A stretch of 64,000 nucleotides of DNA from Poindextera sp965277425 (GTDB taxonomy: Bacteria > Pseudomonadota > Alphaproteobacteria > Caulobacterales > Caulobacteraceae). The notes beneath the pieces are model-generated. The model searched no databases. It was not told where the DNA came from and was given only the letters and a program-made list of their open reading frames with translations. The stretch lies in the NCBI GenBank assembly GCA_965277425.1, contig CBDICR010000004.1:186001-250000 (forward strand), written 5' to 3'. This document shows positions 7,944 to 17,597 of this stretch, piece by piece. Every line of letters begins with the position of its first letter. Within the stretch, counting starts at the first letter, position 1. The position numbers and the translations under genes are program-made.

Positions 7944-8822
7944 TCACGGCGTGAGCCCGACCAGGCGCCGGGCGCTTCGCCGCAGGATGTGTTTGGTCTT
8001 GTACACGCGGCGGTCGGCATAGAGCCGGAGCAATCCGGCCCAGAGCGCACGGCCGGGCCCGGGGGCGATCCGTTCATCGACGAAGGTCTGGGCGATGTCG
8101 AGGAACTGCCGGCGCACGGACAGCATCATGTCGAGATCAGCTTCGGTTCGGGGCGCCGCGGGTTTGCCGCCTTCACCGCGCCGGGGGCGCAGAGCCGCCG
8201 CAAAACTCGTCGCATCGGTCCCAGCGACCGCGTCGTCCATGAAAAAGGGCAAGAGCACCAGATAGTCGTAGGCCCAGCCCCAGCCGGTATAGGTCTGCGC
8301 GATACGGTCGACGACCGGGGCCAGGACCTCGCGGCGGTAAAGGCCATAGAACCAACTCGGCGGCGACCGGGACATCAGCCGCCAGGTGTCGCCCAGCTTG
8401 CCGTCGTTTTTCAGCTTGGGAAAAAGGGTGGTGCGGATGACCTCGCCACGGGCGGTTCCGATGTCGCGGCCCACCGCCAGCGCCTTGGTCGGATCGGCCT
8501 CGAGCACCGCGTACAGGGCCTCAAGATAGTTAAGGTCCGAGCTGTCGTCAGCCGCGCGCCAGACGAAGTACGGGCTCTGCGCGGCGCGGAGCACGGCATG
8601 ATGATTGGGGATGGCGCCGAGGTTCGTCGGGTTGCGCACATAGCGAAAGCGCCGATCGTGGGCGCAAAAGGCTTTGGCGATCTCGCCGGTCGCGTCGTCC
8701 GAGGCATTGTCGAAGATCAAAACCTCGAAATCCGTGAAGGTCTGCGCGCGCAGGATCTCAAGGCACCTGGGCAGGCGGGCCGCCTCGTTGAAGACTGGTA
8801 CGCCGACCGTGATCGCCGCCAT
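7944..8822 (-). CDS. Family 2 glycosyltransferase
   Basis: A 292-residue GT-A fold enzyme. It transfers a sugar from a nucleotide-sugar donor in the cytoplasm; donor and acceptor cannot be told from sequence. Seen: the N-terminal GT2 signature ITVGVPVFNEAARLPRCLEIL, then VLIFDNASDDATGEIA (donor-binding Asp), the FVWRAADDSSDLNYLE acidic motif and GWGWAYDYLVLLPFF downstream. The frame is open farther upstream, but homology starts at MAAITVGV, so ATG 8822 is used. That leaves a 60-bp divergent promoter region with the GNAT gene. No surface-polysaccharide locus surrounds it, so the biological role is unclear. Confidence 0.85.
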   Translation of the reverse strand: MAAITVGVPVFNEAARLPRCLEILRAQTFTDFEVLIFDNASDDATGEIAKAFCAHDRRFRYVRNPTNLGAIPNHHAVLRAAQSPYFVWRAADDSSDLNYLEALYAVLEADPTKALAVGRDIGTARGEVIRTTLFPKLKNDGKLGDTWRLMSRSPPSWFYGLYRREVLAPVVDRIAQTYTGWGWAYDYLVLLPFFMDDAVAGTDATSFAAALRPRRGEGGKPAAPRTEADLDMMLSVRRQFLDIAQTFVDERIAPGPGRALWAGLLRLYADRRVYKTKHILRRSARRLVGLTP

Positions 8823-8882
8823 TACCGGCTCCGGCGCCCATGCGCCGAGCTTGGCGATGCGCCCGATAGAAAGGACTCCATC

Positions 8883-9404
8883 ATGGCCGAACTGGGCTCC
8901 GACTTCGACATTCGCCCGGTCACCCGTGCGGAGGCGGCGGCTTGGCGCGCGCTTCGCCTTCTGGCGCTCAAGAACCACCCGATCGCCTTCATGTCGAGCT
9001 ATGAGGAGGCGGTCAAACGCGATCTGGCCGCCTTCGCCGAGCGGATACCGCAGGCTGGAGGCGATGATATCCTGTTCGGCGTCTATGTGGCGGGCGCGCT
9101 TTGCGGCTGCGCCGGGTTCGGGCGCGAGCCGGGCGAAAAGGAACGGCACAAAGGGTTCATGTGGGGCGTCTATCTGCGCCCGGACCTGCGCGGCCGAGGG
9201 ATCGGCGAGGCGCTGGTCGGGCGCCTGCTCGACCACGCTCGCGGCCGGGTCTCGCTGCTTCGCTGTTCGGTGACCACCCAGAACGCCGAAGCCCGCGCGC
9301 TCTACCGCCGGATGGGCTTCGTCGATTACGGGATCGAGCCGCGCTCGCTGCGCTACGAAGGCCGTGACTACGACGAGGCGCTGCTGGCGATCAGCTTCGA
9401 TTGA
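8883..9404 (+). CDS. GNAT family N-acetyltransferase
   Basis: A 173-residue acetyl-CoA-dependent acetyltransferase with one complete GNAT fold. Seen: N-terminal FDIRPVTRAEAAAWRALRLLAL; the beta4 strand GFMWGVYLRPDLRGRGIGEALV with the pyrophosphate-binding R/Q-x-x-G-x-G/A loop (RGRGIG); and C-terminal NAEARALYRRMGFVDYG, the typical end of the fold. The substrate is unknown. The start at ATG 8883 is chosen because homology begins at MAELGSDFDIRPV; the open frame continues upstream through antisense DNA. Its 3' end overlaps the convergent hydrolase gene by 37 bp. Confidence 0.88.
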   Translation: MAELGSDFDIRPVTRAEAAAWRALRLLALKNHPIAFMSSYEEAVKRDLAAFAERIPQAGGDDILFGVYVAGALCGCAGFGREPGEKERHKGFMWGVYLRPDLRGRGIGEALVGRLLDHARGRVSLLRCSVTTQNAEARALYRRMGFVDYGIEPRSLRYEGRDYDEALLAISFD

Positions 9405-10294
9405 GCCTGCGGCCAGCGCCAATTGAGGCGCGGCAGGCGCAGGCGGATCGGATCGAGCTTGGGAATGCAGGCCTCAAGGCAGTCGATGACCTGCTCGGCC
9501 GGGCCATCGTTGAGGAAGTGGTTCACCCCGGCGATGCGTTGGAAATGCATAGGCCGGCGCGTATGCGTCTCGGCGACCAGCCGCTCGGCGGTCTCGATGG
9601 GCGCGAAGTCGTCGACGTCGCCGTGGAGCACATGCACCGGCACCGAAAGCTGCTCCAGCGCCGCGCGCATATAGCTCAACTGTTCGGCCTGATGGCTGAC
9701 TTCCTTCACCGCGTTGCGCAGGTCCCTCGGAATCAGGCCCAGGACATGTGAGCCCCAGTCGACCAGCCAGCGCGCCGTGGGGCCGGCTACGCCAAGGAAG
9801 CTCGACAATAAGACGACGCTGGCGATCCGTTTGGGATGGGCGGCCGCCATCAGGGTGGCGATCGCCGCGCCGTAGGATTGGCCGACAAGCAGGATGCGCT
9901 GGCCGGGCGCGGCCTTGAGCAGGGGCGCCAGCGCCTCGGCCTGGACGCGGATGTCCGGGACGCAGTCAAAGGGCTCGCTGCCAGCGAAACCCGGCCGGTC
10001 GACCACGATCATCTCGCGGTTCTTCGGCAGGGCGGCAAGCGCCGGCGCCCAGTATTCCGACCAGGAGGGCGCGCCGGTGATCACCACGATCTTCCAGGGC
10101 GCGGGCTTGTCGCGCGGGGTCTCCAGCGCCGAGATGCGCCAGCCATGGCCACCACCGGCCTCAAAATGGATACGGCGAACCCGGTCGTCGGGATAGTCGG
10201 CCGAGGTCAGCACGTGTTCCGTGCGTCCAGCCGCGGCCGCCTCGATACAGGCCCACCCTATCTCGAAGACCCCCTTTGGACGGCGCCGTTTCAT
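9368..10294 (-). CDS. Alpha/beta hydrolase
   Basis: A 308-residue serine hydrolase of the alpha/beta fold. Seen: nucleophile elbow LLVGQSYGAAIA (GxSxG), oxyanion region VVITGAPSWSEYWAPALAAL, catalytic acid region HVLHGDVDDFAPI and catalytic His in AGVNHFLND. No signal peptide, so probably cytoplasmic; the substrate (ester, lactone or haloalkane-like) cannot be fixed. The N-terminus MKRRRPKGVFEIGW is unusual but in frame with no better later start. It is convergent with the GNAT gene, overlapping it by 37 bp, and divergent from clpB across 248 bp. Confidence 0.87.
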   Translation of the reverse strand: MKRRRPKGVFEIGWACIEAAAAGRTEHVLTSADYPDDRVRRIHFEAGGGHGWRISALETPRDKPAPWKIVVITGAPSWSEYWAPALAALPKNREMIVVDRPGFAGSEPFDCVPDIRVQAEALAPLLKAAPGQRILLVGQSYGAAIATLMAAAHPKRIASVVLLSSFLGVAGPTARWLVDWGSHVLGLIPRDLRNAVKEVSHQAEQLSYMRAALEQLSVPVHVLHGDVDDFAPIETAERLVAETHTRRPMHFQRIAGVNHFLNDGPAEQVIDCLEACIPKLDPIRLRLPRLNWRWPQAQSKLIASSASS

Positions 10295-10448
10295 CCTTCA
10301 GCCTTCCTGCCGATCCGCCGCCTTGGAACGCGGACCCTGGTCGTTGGTTCAGGCCGAAGCTTGCGCCCCAAATCTTGAAGAAGGCCTCAGCCGACCGTTC
10401 AGCCTTGCGTCAGATGGGAAGCCCGCCGCCGAAGATCGAGCAGGCAAC

Positions 10449-10477
10449 CTTGTGTTGCCCTGGCGCCACACCTAAAT
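10449..10477 (+). promoter_or_regulatory. RpoH (sigma-32) type heat-shock promoter for clpB
   Basis: CTTG at 10449-10452, an 18-bp spacer and CCTAAAT at 10471-10477 match the alphaproteobacterial RpoH consensus (CTTG, N17-18, CYTATNT) with one mismatch. The predicted transcript starts about 60 bases before the clpB ATG. ClpB is a standard RpoH target, which makes the site credible. Confidence 0.65.
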
Positions 10478-10542
10478 CCTGACCGATACGGGTTGTGCTT
10501 GATCAAGGCGACCCGGGACAATCCGCCGTTTGAAGGGGACCC

Positions 10543-13137
<2,595 letters not shown>

Positions 13138-13141
13138 GCGA

Positions 13142-13531
13142 TCAGGGTCGGCGCACTTCGATGCCGCTGCCAGCCGCCGCCGCTCCGACCAGGCGCGCAT
13201 CGAAGGTCACAAAGGCTTCACAGTCCTTTGCGGCCGCGAGATGCAGGGCGTCGGCGAAGTCCATGCCGCGCTCGAACCAGTCAAGCGCTTGCGCCGCGAC
13301 GGCCGGGTTCTGCATGGTCACCGTCGGCAGGCCGGCGAAGCCGCGCAAGGCCCTGGCGATTTCGGCGTCGGCGAGACCGTAGGCGCTGCGTAGGACCCAC
13401 CCGCACTCCAAAAGCACGGTCGTCGCGAGCCAGACGTCGTTTTCACCGATCAGCGCCCTGGCGCGCGGGGATTGGCGAGGGTCGTCATCGGTCAGGTAGC
13501 GAACCACCAGATTAGTATCGATCGCGATCAT
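13142..13531 (-). CDS. vapC: PIN-domain toxin VapC
   Basis: A 129-residue Mg2+-dependent endoribonuclease of the VapC type, the toxin of a type II toxin-antitoxin pair. Acidic PIN residues are visible: Asp5 in IAIDTNLVVRYL, Glu in LLECGWVL, Asp in MDFADALHLAAA and Asp in FVTFDARLV. The N-terminal coding end overlaps the antitoxin gene by 20 bp, the usual translational coupling. The target RNA cannot be predicted. The pair sits directly after clpB in convergent orientation. Confidence 0.92.
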   Translation of the reverse strand: MIAIDTNLVVRYLTDDDPRQSPRARALIGENDVWLATTVLLECGWVLRSAYGLADAEIARALRGFAGLPTVTMQNPAVAAQALDWFERGMDFADALHLAAAKDCEAFVTFDARLVGAAAAGSGIEVRRP

Positions 13532-13793
13532 GCCGCCGTCTGACGTCTGCGGCGACGGCCGCGTCCATATCTTCGACCGTCCTCGATGGCCCGGCTTGGC
13601 GTAAGAGGCCGAAGACCGTCTCGGGCCGGGTCGCCGGAAATGCGGGCGCGGACTTCAGCAATACCCCGGTGGGGGTCTCCTCCACCTCCAAACGGACCCC
13701 GGCCTCCCAGCCGCGCCGCTTTCGGATCGCCTTGGGAACGATGATCTGCCCTTTGGTCGAAAGGATTGTCGTCAATTTCGCATTGTCGGCCAT
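13512..13793 (-). CDS. vapB: AbrB/MazE-type antitoxin VapB
   Basis: A 93-residue antitoxin with an N-terminal swapped-hairpin AbrB DNA-binding domain (LTTILSTKGQIIVPKAIRKRRGWEAGVRLEVEE) and a C-terminal tail that should wrap the VapC active site. It neutralises VapC and autorepresses the operon. It is upstream of vapC and overlaps it by 20 bp. The ATG at 13793 lies 9 bp from a tandem direct repeat that could be its operator. High certainty for family and pairing. Confidence 0.92.
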   Translation of the reverse strand: MADNAKLTTILSTKGQIIVPKAIRKRRGWEAGVRLEVEETPTGVLLKSAPAFPATRPETVFGLLRQAGPSRTVEDMDAAVAADVRRRHDRDRY

Positions 13794-13802
13794 GGTCTCT
13801 CA

Positions 13803-13823
13803 CCAAAGTAAGGCCAAGGTAAG
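13803..13823 (-). promoter_or_regulatory. Tandem direct repeat, candidate VapBC operator
   Basis: On the - strand two 10-bp units, CTTACCTTGG and CTTACTTTGG (9 of 10 identical), are separated by one C and lie 9 bp upstream of the vapB ATG. Placement suits binding by the VapB AbrB domain, but binding is inferred. Confidence 0.45.
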
Positions 13824-13874
13824 ATGCTGCTGGCATGGGCGAAACGCAAGAGAGCGGGCTGCGGCTCAAGGCGC

Positions 13875-13914
13875 AAAGAAAAGCCCCGCGCCCCGGGGAG
13901 GGAGGCGCGGGGCT
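13875..13914 (-). terminator. Rho-independent terminator of the glycine-rich protein gene
   Basis: Read on the - strand: a perfect 11-bp GC-rich stem (AGCCCCGCGCC at 13904-13914 and its complement at 13882-13892) with an 11-base loop, followed by TTTCTTT. It lies 30 bp after the stop of the 13944-14321 gene. Confidence 0.85.
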
Positions 13915-13943
13915 CGCTGCACGAGCATCCTGTCGGCTTGGCC

Positions 13944-14321
13944 TTAGCAGGCGTAGCGGACGTGCTCGATTACGTAACGGCCGGCATAGGGGTCCCAGAC
14001 CCGCCGCGGGCTGGAGCAGGTGGCGTAGCCGGCGTCATAGCCATAGTAGTCGCCGTAATAGCCGGGGCCGTATCCATATCCATAATAGGGCGATGCGAGC
14101 GCGGCCCCCAGGCCGAGGCCGAGGACGCCAGCGGCAAGGTAGCCGCCGCCCCAGCCGCCGCGGTAGCCACCGTACCCGCCGTGCCAGCCACCGTATCCGC
14201 CGTGGAAACCGCCACCGTGCCACCCGCCGCCATGAGGCTCGGCCATGGCCGGGCTTGTGGTGGCGATGGCGCCGCCAGCGATGGTCAGGGCCGCGAGGCC
14301 CGCCGTAAGTATCTTGCGCAT
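13944..14321 (-). CDS. Secreted Gly/Tyr/His-rich small protein
   Basis: A 125-residue exported protein. It has a signal peptide (MRKILTAGLAALTIAGGAIA, cleavage likely after AMA), a Gly/His/Trp/Tyr-rich tract of GGWHGGGFHGGYGG type, a short hydrophobic stretch (YLAAGVLGLGLGAALAS), a YGYGPGYYGDYYGY segment and a conserved-looking C-terminal RRVWDPYAGRYVIEHVRYAC. Similar Gly-rich envelope proteins are common in Alphaproteobacteria; no function is established. The two Cys in the tail could form a disulfide in the periplasm. ATG 14321 is preferred over the upstream TTG because GGAGG lies 6 bp before it. A strong terminator follows. Confidence 0.82.
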   Translation of the reverse strand: MRKILTAGLAALTIAGGAIATTSPAMAEPHGGGWHGGGFHGGYGGWHGGYGGYRGGWGGGYLAAGVLGLGLGAALASPYYGYGYGPGYYGDYYGYDAGYATCSSPRRVWDPYAGRYVIEHVRYAC

Positions 14322-14460
14322 CAGAACCTCCAACGCTTGTTCAAATCCTGGCCGGTCGCGAAAGCGTCCCGCGTTCGGCTTTGATGCTGGCGATTATGCC
14401 CAAGCGCCATGAACCCTGGCTGAACAGGGGGTTGTCTCGATTGTCAGGAAAGGCGGGCGC

Positions 14461-15432
14461 CTACCGCCCCAGCCGCCAGCCCACGCCGCTGGTCAAGCGT
14501 TGGAAGAAGTCCGGTTCGTAGGCGTTTTCCGGCTCGGCCCTGACCATCTCGTCCATCCGGTGGGCGTCGTCACCGACCAGGATGCGCCAGCGCTCGGCCC
14601 TGACGCCGTCGAGGATGACGGCAGCCGCCGCCGCGGCGGTCATCGGCGCGTCCTCCAGAAAACGCCGGGCGCCCTCCGCGGCCATGGCCTGGATGGCCTC
14701 GTCGCTCAACTGCGCGGCGTCGGCGCCGGTGGCGGCGAAGCGCTGGCGCGCCCGAGCCAGTTCTTCCGGCGACAGGGCGTCGCTATCGTTGCCGCTCAGC
14801 ACCTTACGCGAGTTGGCGGCGATCGAGGTGCCGATGTGGCCGGGCATGACCACCGAACATTTGATGTGCGGCGCGTTCAGCCGCAGATCGGTGACCAGCG
14901 CCTCGGTGAATCCCTTGACCGCGAACTTGGCCGCCGCATAGGCGGTGTGCGAGACGTTCGGCCCCAGGCTGGCCCAGAAGCCGTTGACGCTGGAGGTGTT
15001 GACGATGTGCGCCTCGTCCGCCTTCATCAGCATGGGCAAAAAGGTGCGTACGCCGAAATAGACCCCGCCCCAGCAGACGTTGAAGGTCTTTTCCCAGTCC
15101 TGGCGCCGGTCGTTGATCATCGAGCCGCCGCCGCCGATGCCGGCGTTGTTGAACAGAAGGTGCAGCTTGTCGGTCTGATGCTGTTCGGCGAACGCGTCGC
15201 GGAACTGCTGCAATTGCTGTTCGATCGAGACGTCGGCCAGGTGGGTGGTGATGCGCGTACCCTGCGGCGGACGGGCCGCCTGGCAGAGCTCGACCGTCTC
15301 GGCCATGTTGCGCGCGGAGACGTCGCAGGTCGCCACATTGCAGCCCTCGGCGACCAGCTGGCGCACCAGCTCGCGCCCCATCCCCGTGCCGCCGCCGGTC
15401 ACGATCGCCGTCTTGCCCGCAAAATCCTTCAT
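14461..15432 (-). CDS. SDR family NAD(P)-dependent oxidoreductase
   Basis: A 323-residue short-chain dehydrogenase/reductase. Seen: cofactor loop VTGGGTGMGREL, the NNAG motif (LLFNNAGIGGGGS), catalytic Ser in VNTSSVNGFWASLGP and the Y-x-x-x-K pair in HTAYAAAKFAVKGF. An Asp in ATCDVSA after beta2 suggests NAD+ preference. The C-terminal extension of about 60 residues (ARRFLEDAPMTAAAAAAVIL to the end) is longer than a minimal SDR and typical of a Caulobacterales/mycobacterial subgroup (recollection). Substrate unknown. It is divergent from the phosphatase-fold gene at 15508. Confidence 0.9.
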   Translation of the reverse strand: MKDFAGKTAIVTGGGTGMGRELVRQLVAEGCNVATCDVSARNMAETVELCQAARPPQGTRITTHLADVSIEQQLQQFRDAFAEQHQTDKLHLLFNNAGIGGGGSMINDRRQDWEKTFNVCWGGVYFGVRTFLPMLMKADEAHIVNTSSVNGFWASLGPNVSHTAYAAAKFAVKGFTEALVTDLRLNAPHIKCSVVMPGHIGTSIAANSRKVLSGNDSDALSPEELARARQRFAATGADAAQLSDEAIQAMAAEGARRFLEDAPMTAAAAAAVILDGVRAERWRILVGDDAHRMDEMVRAEPENAYEPDFFQRLTSGVGWRLGR

Positions 15433-15507
15433 CGCGTCTACTCCCTGAGCGCAGTTTGCCGACTGGCCTATAAGGCGAAGGCCCGCTCGTCACGGAGAAA
15501 CCGCCAT

Positions 15508-16143
15508 ATGGCCAAGGACATCTATGTCGTCGCCCACACCCAGTCCCAGCACCATGTCGAAGGGCGGGTCGGCGGGTGGTACGACAGTGAGCTGACCGAT
15601 CTCGGACGCCGCCAGGCCGGCGTCGTGGCGGCCAGACTCGCCGAACTGGTCGGCGAGAAGCGGCCGGTCGAGATCTATTCCTCCGACCTGCTGCGCGCCG
15701 CCCAGACGGCGGAGCCCATCGCCGCGCGCCTCGGCGCGGGCGTCACGCATTGGCCTGATCTACGCGAGCGGAGCTATGGCGTCGCCGGCGGCCAGCCCAA
15801 CGCCTGGCTGGAGGGCCGGGTCGTCTTCGCGGCCAAGGACGGCGATCGCCTCGATCACCGGGACGGTATCGAGGGCGTCGAGACGAAGCGGGAATTCCTG
15901 ACCCGCATCTATCGGGCGATGGACCGCATCCTCGAAAGTCCGTGCGAGACCCAGGTCGTTGTAACCCACGGCTACGCCATGACCTTTGTCGTGGCGGCCT
16001 GGATCAAAATGCCGTTGGAAAGCGCGGGCTGGGTCAATTTCCGCTCCAACGCTGGCGGGATCACGCACCTTCGCGAAGACGACCGATTGTTCAATCGCTA
16101 TGTGATGAGCTTGAACGACCGGGCGCATCTCGACGGCATCTGA
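15508..16143 (+). CDS. Histidine phosphatase superfamily protein with altered RHG motif
   Basis: A 211-residue protein of the phosphoglycerate mutase/histidine phosphatase fold. The phosphohistidine motif normally written RHG reads AHT here (IYVVAHTQSQHHVEGRVGG), so the Arg that helps bind phosphate is Ala. The remaining landmarks are intact: LTDLGRRQAGVVAARL, IYSSDLLRAAQTAEPIAARL, and the second His in VVVTHGYAMTFVV. ATG 15508 follows GGAGAAACC. It may still be a phosphatase using other basic residues or may have a changed role; I cannot decide. It is divergent from the SDR gene. Confidence 0.85.
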   Translation: MAKDIYVVAHTQSQHHVEGRVGGWYDSELTDLGRRQAGVVAARLAELVGEKRPVEIYSSDLLRAAQTAEPIAARLGAGVTHWPDLRERSYGVAGGQPNAWLEGRVVFAAKDGDRLDHRDGIEGVETKREFLTRIYRAMDRILESPCETQVVVTHGYAMTFVVAAWIKMPLESAGWVNFRSNAGGITHLREDDRLFNRYVMSLNDRAHLDGI

Positions 16144-16307
16144 CGCTGCGGAACAGGCATGGCCGGCCACGATCCTGGGCTCCGCCGTCCCTCGTGAGAT
16201 AGCGCAGCAGCGTGGTTGACCGCCAAAGGTCAGCGGCCGTGATAGTTCAGCGATTGCGGGAGGTGATCGACCAGGGACCTGGATTGTTCGACGTGTAGGT
16301 TTGCGGG

Positions 16308-16336
16308 TTGAAGAATATAGCATATATGCTATATTC
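16308..16336 (+). promoter_or_regulatory. higBA promoter overlapped by a 24-bp perfect palindrome
   Basis: 16313-16336 is a perfect inverted repeat with half-site GAATATAGCATA. A sigma-70 type promoter fits over it: TTGAAG at 16308-16313, a 16-bp spacer and TATATT at 16330-16335, so a repressor bound to the palindrome would block RNA polymerase. It lies 53 bp before higB; HigA antitoxins autorepress through such sites. Confidence 0.7.
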
Positions 16337-16389
16337 GACCTGATGAGCACTTCGGCTGGCTGGCTGGCTCGCGCGATTTTGAACGCCTC

Positions 16390-16716
16390 ATGACATGGAC
16401 CGTCGAGACGCTGGGAGCCGTCGTCGATGCCGAGATCGCCGCCCTGCCGAAGGACATGCAGGCCTCGTTCCTGCGCTTGGCTGAGCGTATCGAAGCCTTG
16501 GGTCTGGAACCGATTGGCCAACCTCATGTCAAGCATCTCCAAGGCAAGCTTTGGGAGATGCGGTTCGGCGGTCGCGACGGCATAGCCAGGGCCATCTACA
16601 TTACCGCGATCGGCCGTCGCGTTATTGTGGTGCATGCTTTCGTGAAGAAGACCCAGAAAACACCGCAAGCGGCTCTTGAGTTGGCAGAGCGGCGGGCAAA
16701 GGAGATCAAGCCATGA
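16390..16716 (+). CDS. higB: RelE/HigB-type toxin (phage Gp49-like)
   Basis: A 108-residue toxin of the RelE/ParE fold, Gp49-like (HigB) branch. Typical features: VDAEIAALPKDMQASFLRLAERIEALG, KHLQGKLWEMRFGGRDGIARAIYITA and the C-terminal VVHAFVKKTQKTPQAALELAERRAKEI. Such toxins cleave mRNA at the ribosome. The toxin is the first gene and overlaps the antitoxin by 4 bp (ATGA), the HigBA order. The palindrome upstream is the likely operator. Certainty for family is high; the cleavage target is unknown. Confidence 0.92.
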   Translation: MTWTVETLGAVVDAEIAALPKDMQASFLRLAERIEALGLEPIGQPHVKHLQGKLWEMRFGGRDGIARAIYITAIGRRVIVVHAFVKKTQKTPQAALELAERRAKEIKP

Positions 16717-17009
16717 CTAGCCTCGCTAAACTTCGGCGGAAGCTGCTGACCGACCCCGAGGTCAAGGCCGAGTATGACCGGCTCGGTCCCATCTTCGCTG
16801 TTGTCGGAGAGATGATCGAGGCGCGGCAAGCGGCCGGCCTGACACAGATCGAAGTCGCGGCCCGAATGGGCGCCTCCCAATCCGTTGTCGCGCGTTTAGA
16901 GAATGCCCACCACATGCCGACCTTCGAGATGATGGGCCGCTACGCAGCCGCGATCGGCCGTCGTCTCGACGTCCGCCTCGTGCAAGCCGACGAGGAGCTT
17001 GCCCAATAG
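16713..17009 (+). CDS. higA: XRE-family antitoxin HigA
   Basis: A 98-residue antitoxin with a Cro/C1 helix-turn-helix (about residues 32-88, RQAAGLTQIEVAARMGASQSVVARLENAHHMPTFEM) and an N-terminal helical arm likely contacting the toxin. It binds HigB and represses the operon. The start ATG at 16713 overlaps the higB stop. The transcript runs toward the HisE-like gene on the opposite strand with a 66-bp gap. Confidence 0.92.
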   Translation: MTSLAKLRRKLLTDPEVKAEYDRLGPIFAVVGEMIEARQAAGLTQIEVAARMGASQSVVARLENAHHMPTFEMMGRYAAAIGRRLDVRLVQADEELAQ

Positions 17010-17075
17010 TTATCGCGCGATGTGGCGGGCGTCCGTGGGCGATTTCCGTCCCAACCACGCCTAGACCGCCCAGCT

Positions 17076-17456
17076 TTAGATCTCGTCTTCGGCCCGCGTC
17101 TTGGGCAGCTTCTCGACCATGCCCAGCAGCCGCTCGCGGCGATCCATCTCGGCCCAGACCTCTTCGGGGTCGATGCCCATCTCCGACCAGACGATGCTGA
17201 GGTTATAGAGCAGATCGACGCTCTCGTTCACCACGGCCAGGTGGTCGCCGCGCACGGCGTCGATGGCGGTCTCGGCGGCTTCCTCCACCACCTTCTTGGC
17301 CATCTTGGCGATGTCCGAGCCGAGCAGCTTGCTCGTACGCGGACTGAGCCGCCCGCCCGCGCGCACCTCGGCGATGGCCACGGCCAGACGCGCCAACCGG
17401 TCCTGGCCATCGGCCGGGACGGTCCTGAAATCCTCTCGCACTTTCGCCTTCAACAT
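17076..17456 (-). CDS. Phosphoribosyl-ATP diphosphatase-like (HisE-type) protein
   Basis: A 126-residue all-alpha NTP-pyrophosphatase of the HisE/MazG group. The metal-binding acidic pattern is present: EEAAETAIDAVRGD followed by NESVDLLYNLSIVWSEMG, the E-E-x-x-E then E-x-x-D type motif. In histidine synthesis HisE hydrolyses phosphoribosyl-ATP to phosphoribosyl-AMP. No other his gene is near and the N-terminal 30 residues and C-terminal RRERLLGMVEKLPKTRAEDEI differ from minimal HisE. It could be the real HisE or a paralog. ATG 17456 follows GGAGG. Confidence 0.8.
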   Translation of the reverse strand: MLKAKVREDFRTVPADGQDRLARLAVAIAEVRAGGRLSPRTSKLLGSDIAKMAKKVVEEAAETAIDAVRGDHLAVVNESVDLLYNLSIVWSEMGIDPEEVWAEMDRRERLLGMVEKLPKTRAEDEI

Positions 17457-17597
17457 GGCGACCTCCGAATCGATCCGGTCACGGACATATTTCTAATGCA
17501 AAAATACGGATATAAAGTCCAGCTAAAGCGTTCATCCGGCAAAAGTTTCCGTCATATGCGGCATTTTCGGAAACCGGACGACTAGGAGGCCGAACCC

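Noticed and set aside
8823..9422. N-terminal extension of the glycosyltransferase frame
   Set aside because: It runs antisense through the GNAT gene; GT2 homology begins at ATG 8822.
14403..14430. Terminator for the SDR gene
   Set aside because: Only a 5-bp CCCTG/CAGGG stem without a T-run.
17545..17574. Pho box upstream of the Na/Pi cotransporter
   Set aside because: Only a vague 7-4-7 likeness near CCGTCAT; the clear element is the GTTTCCG inverted repeat, which does not match PhoB sites.
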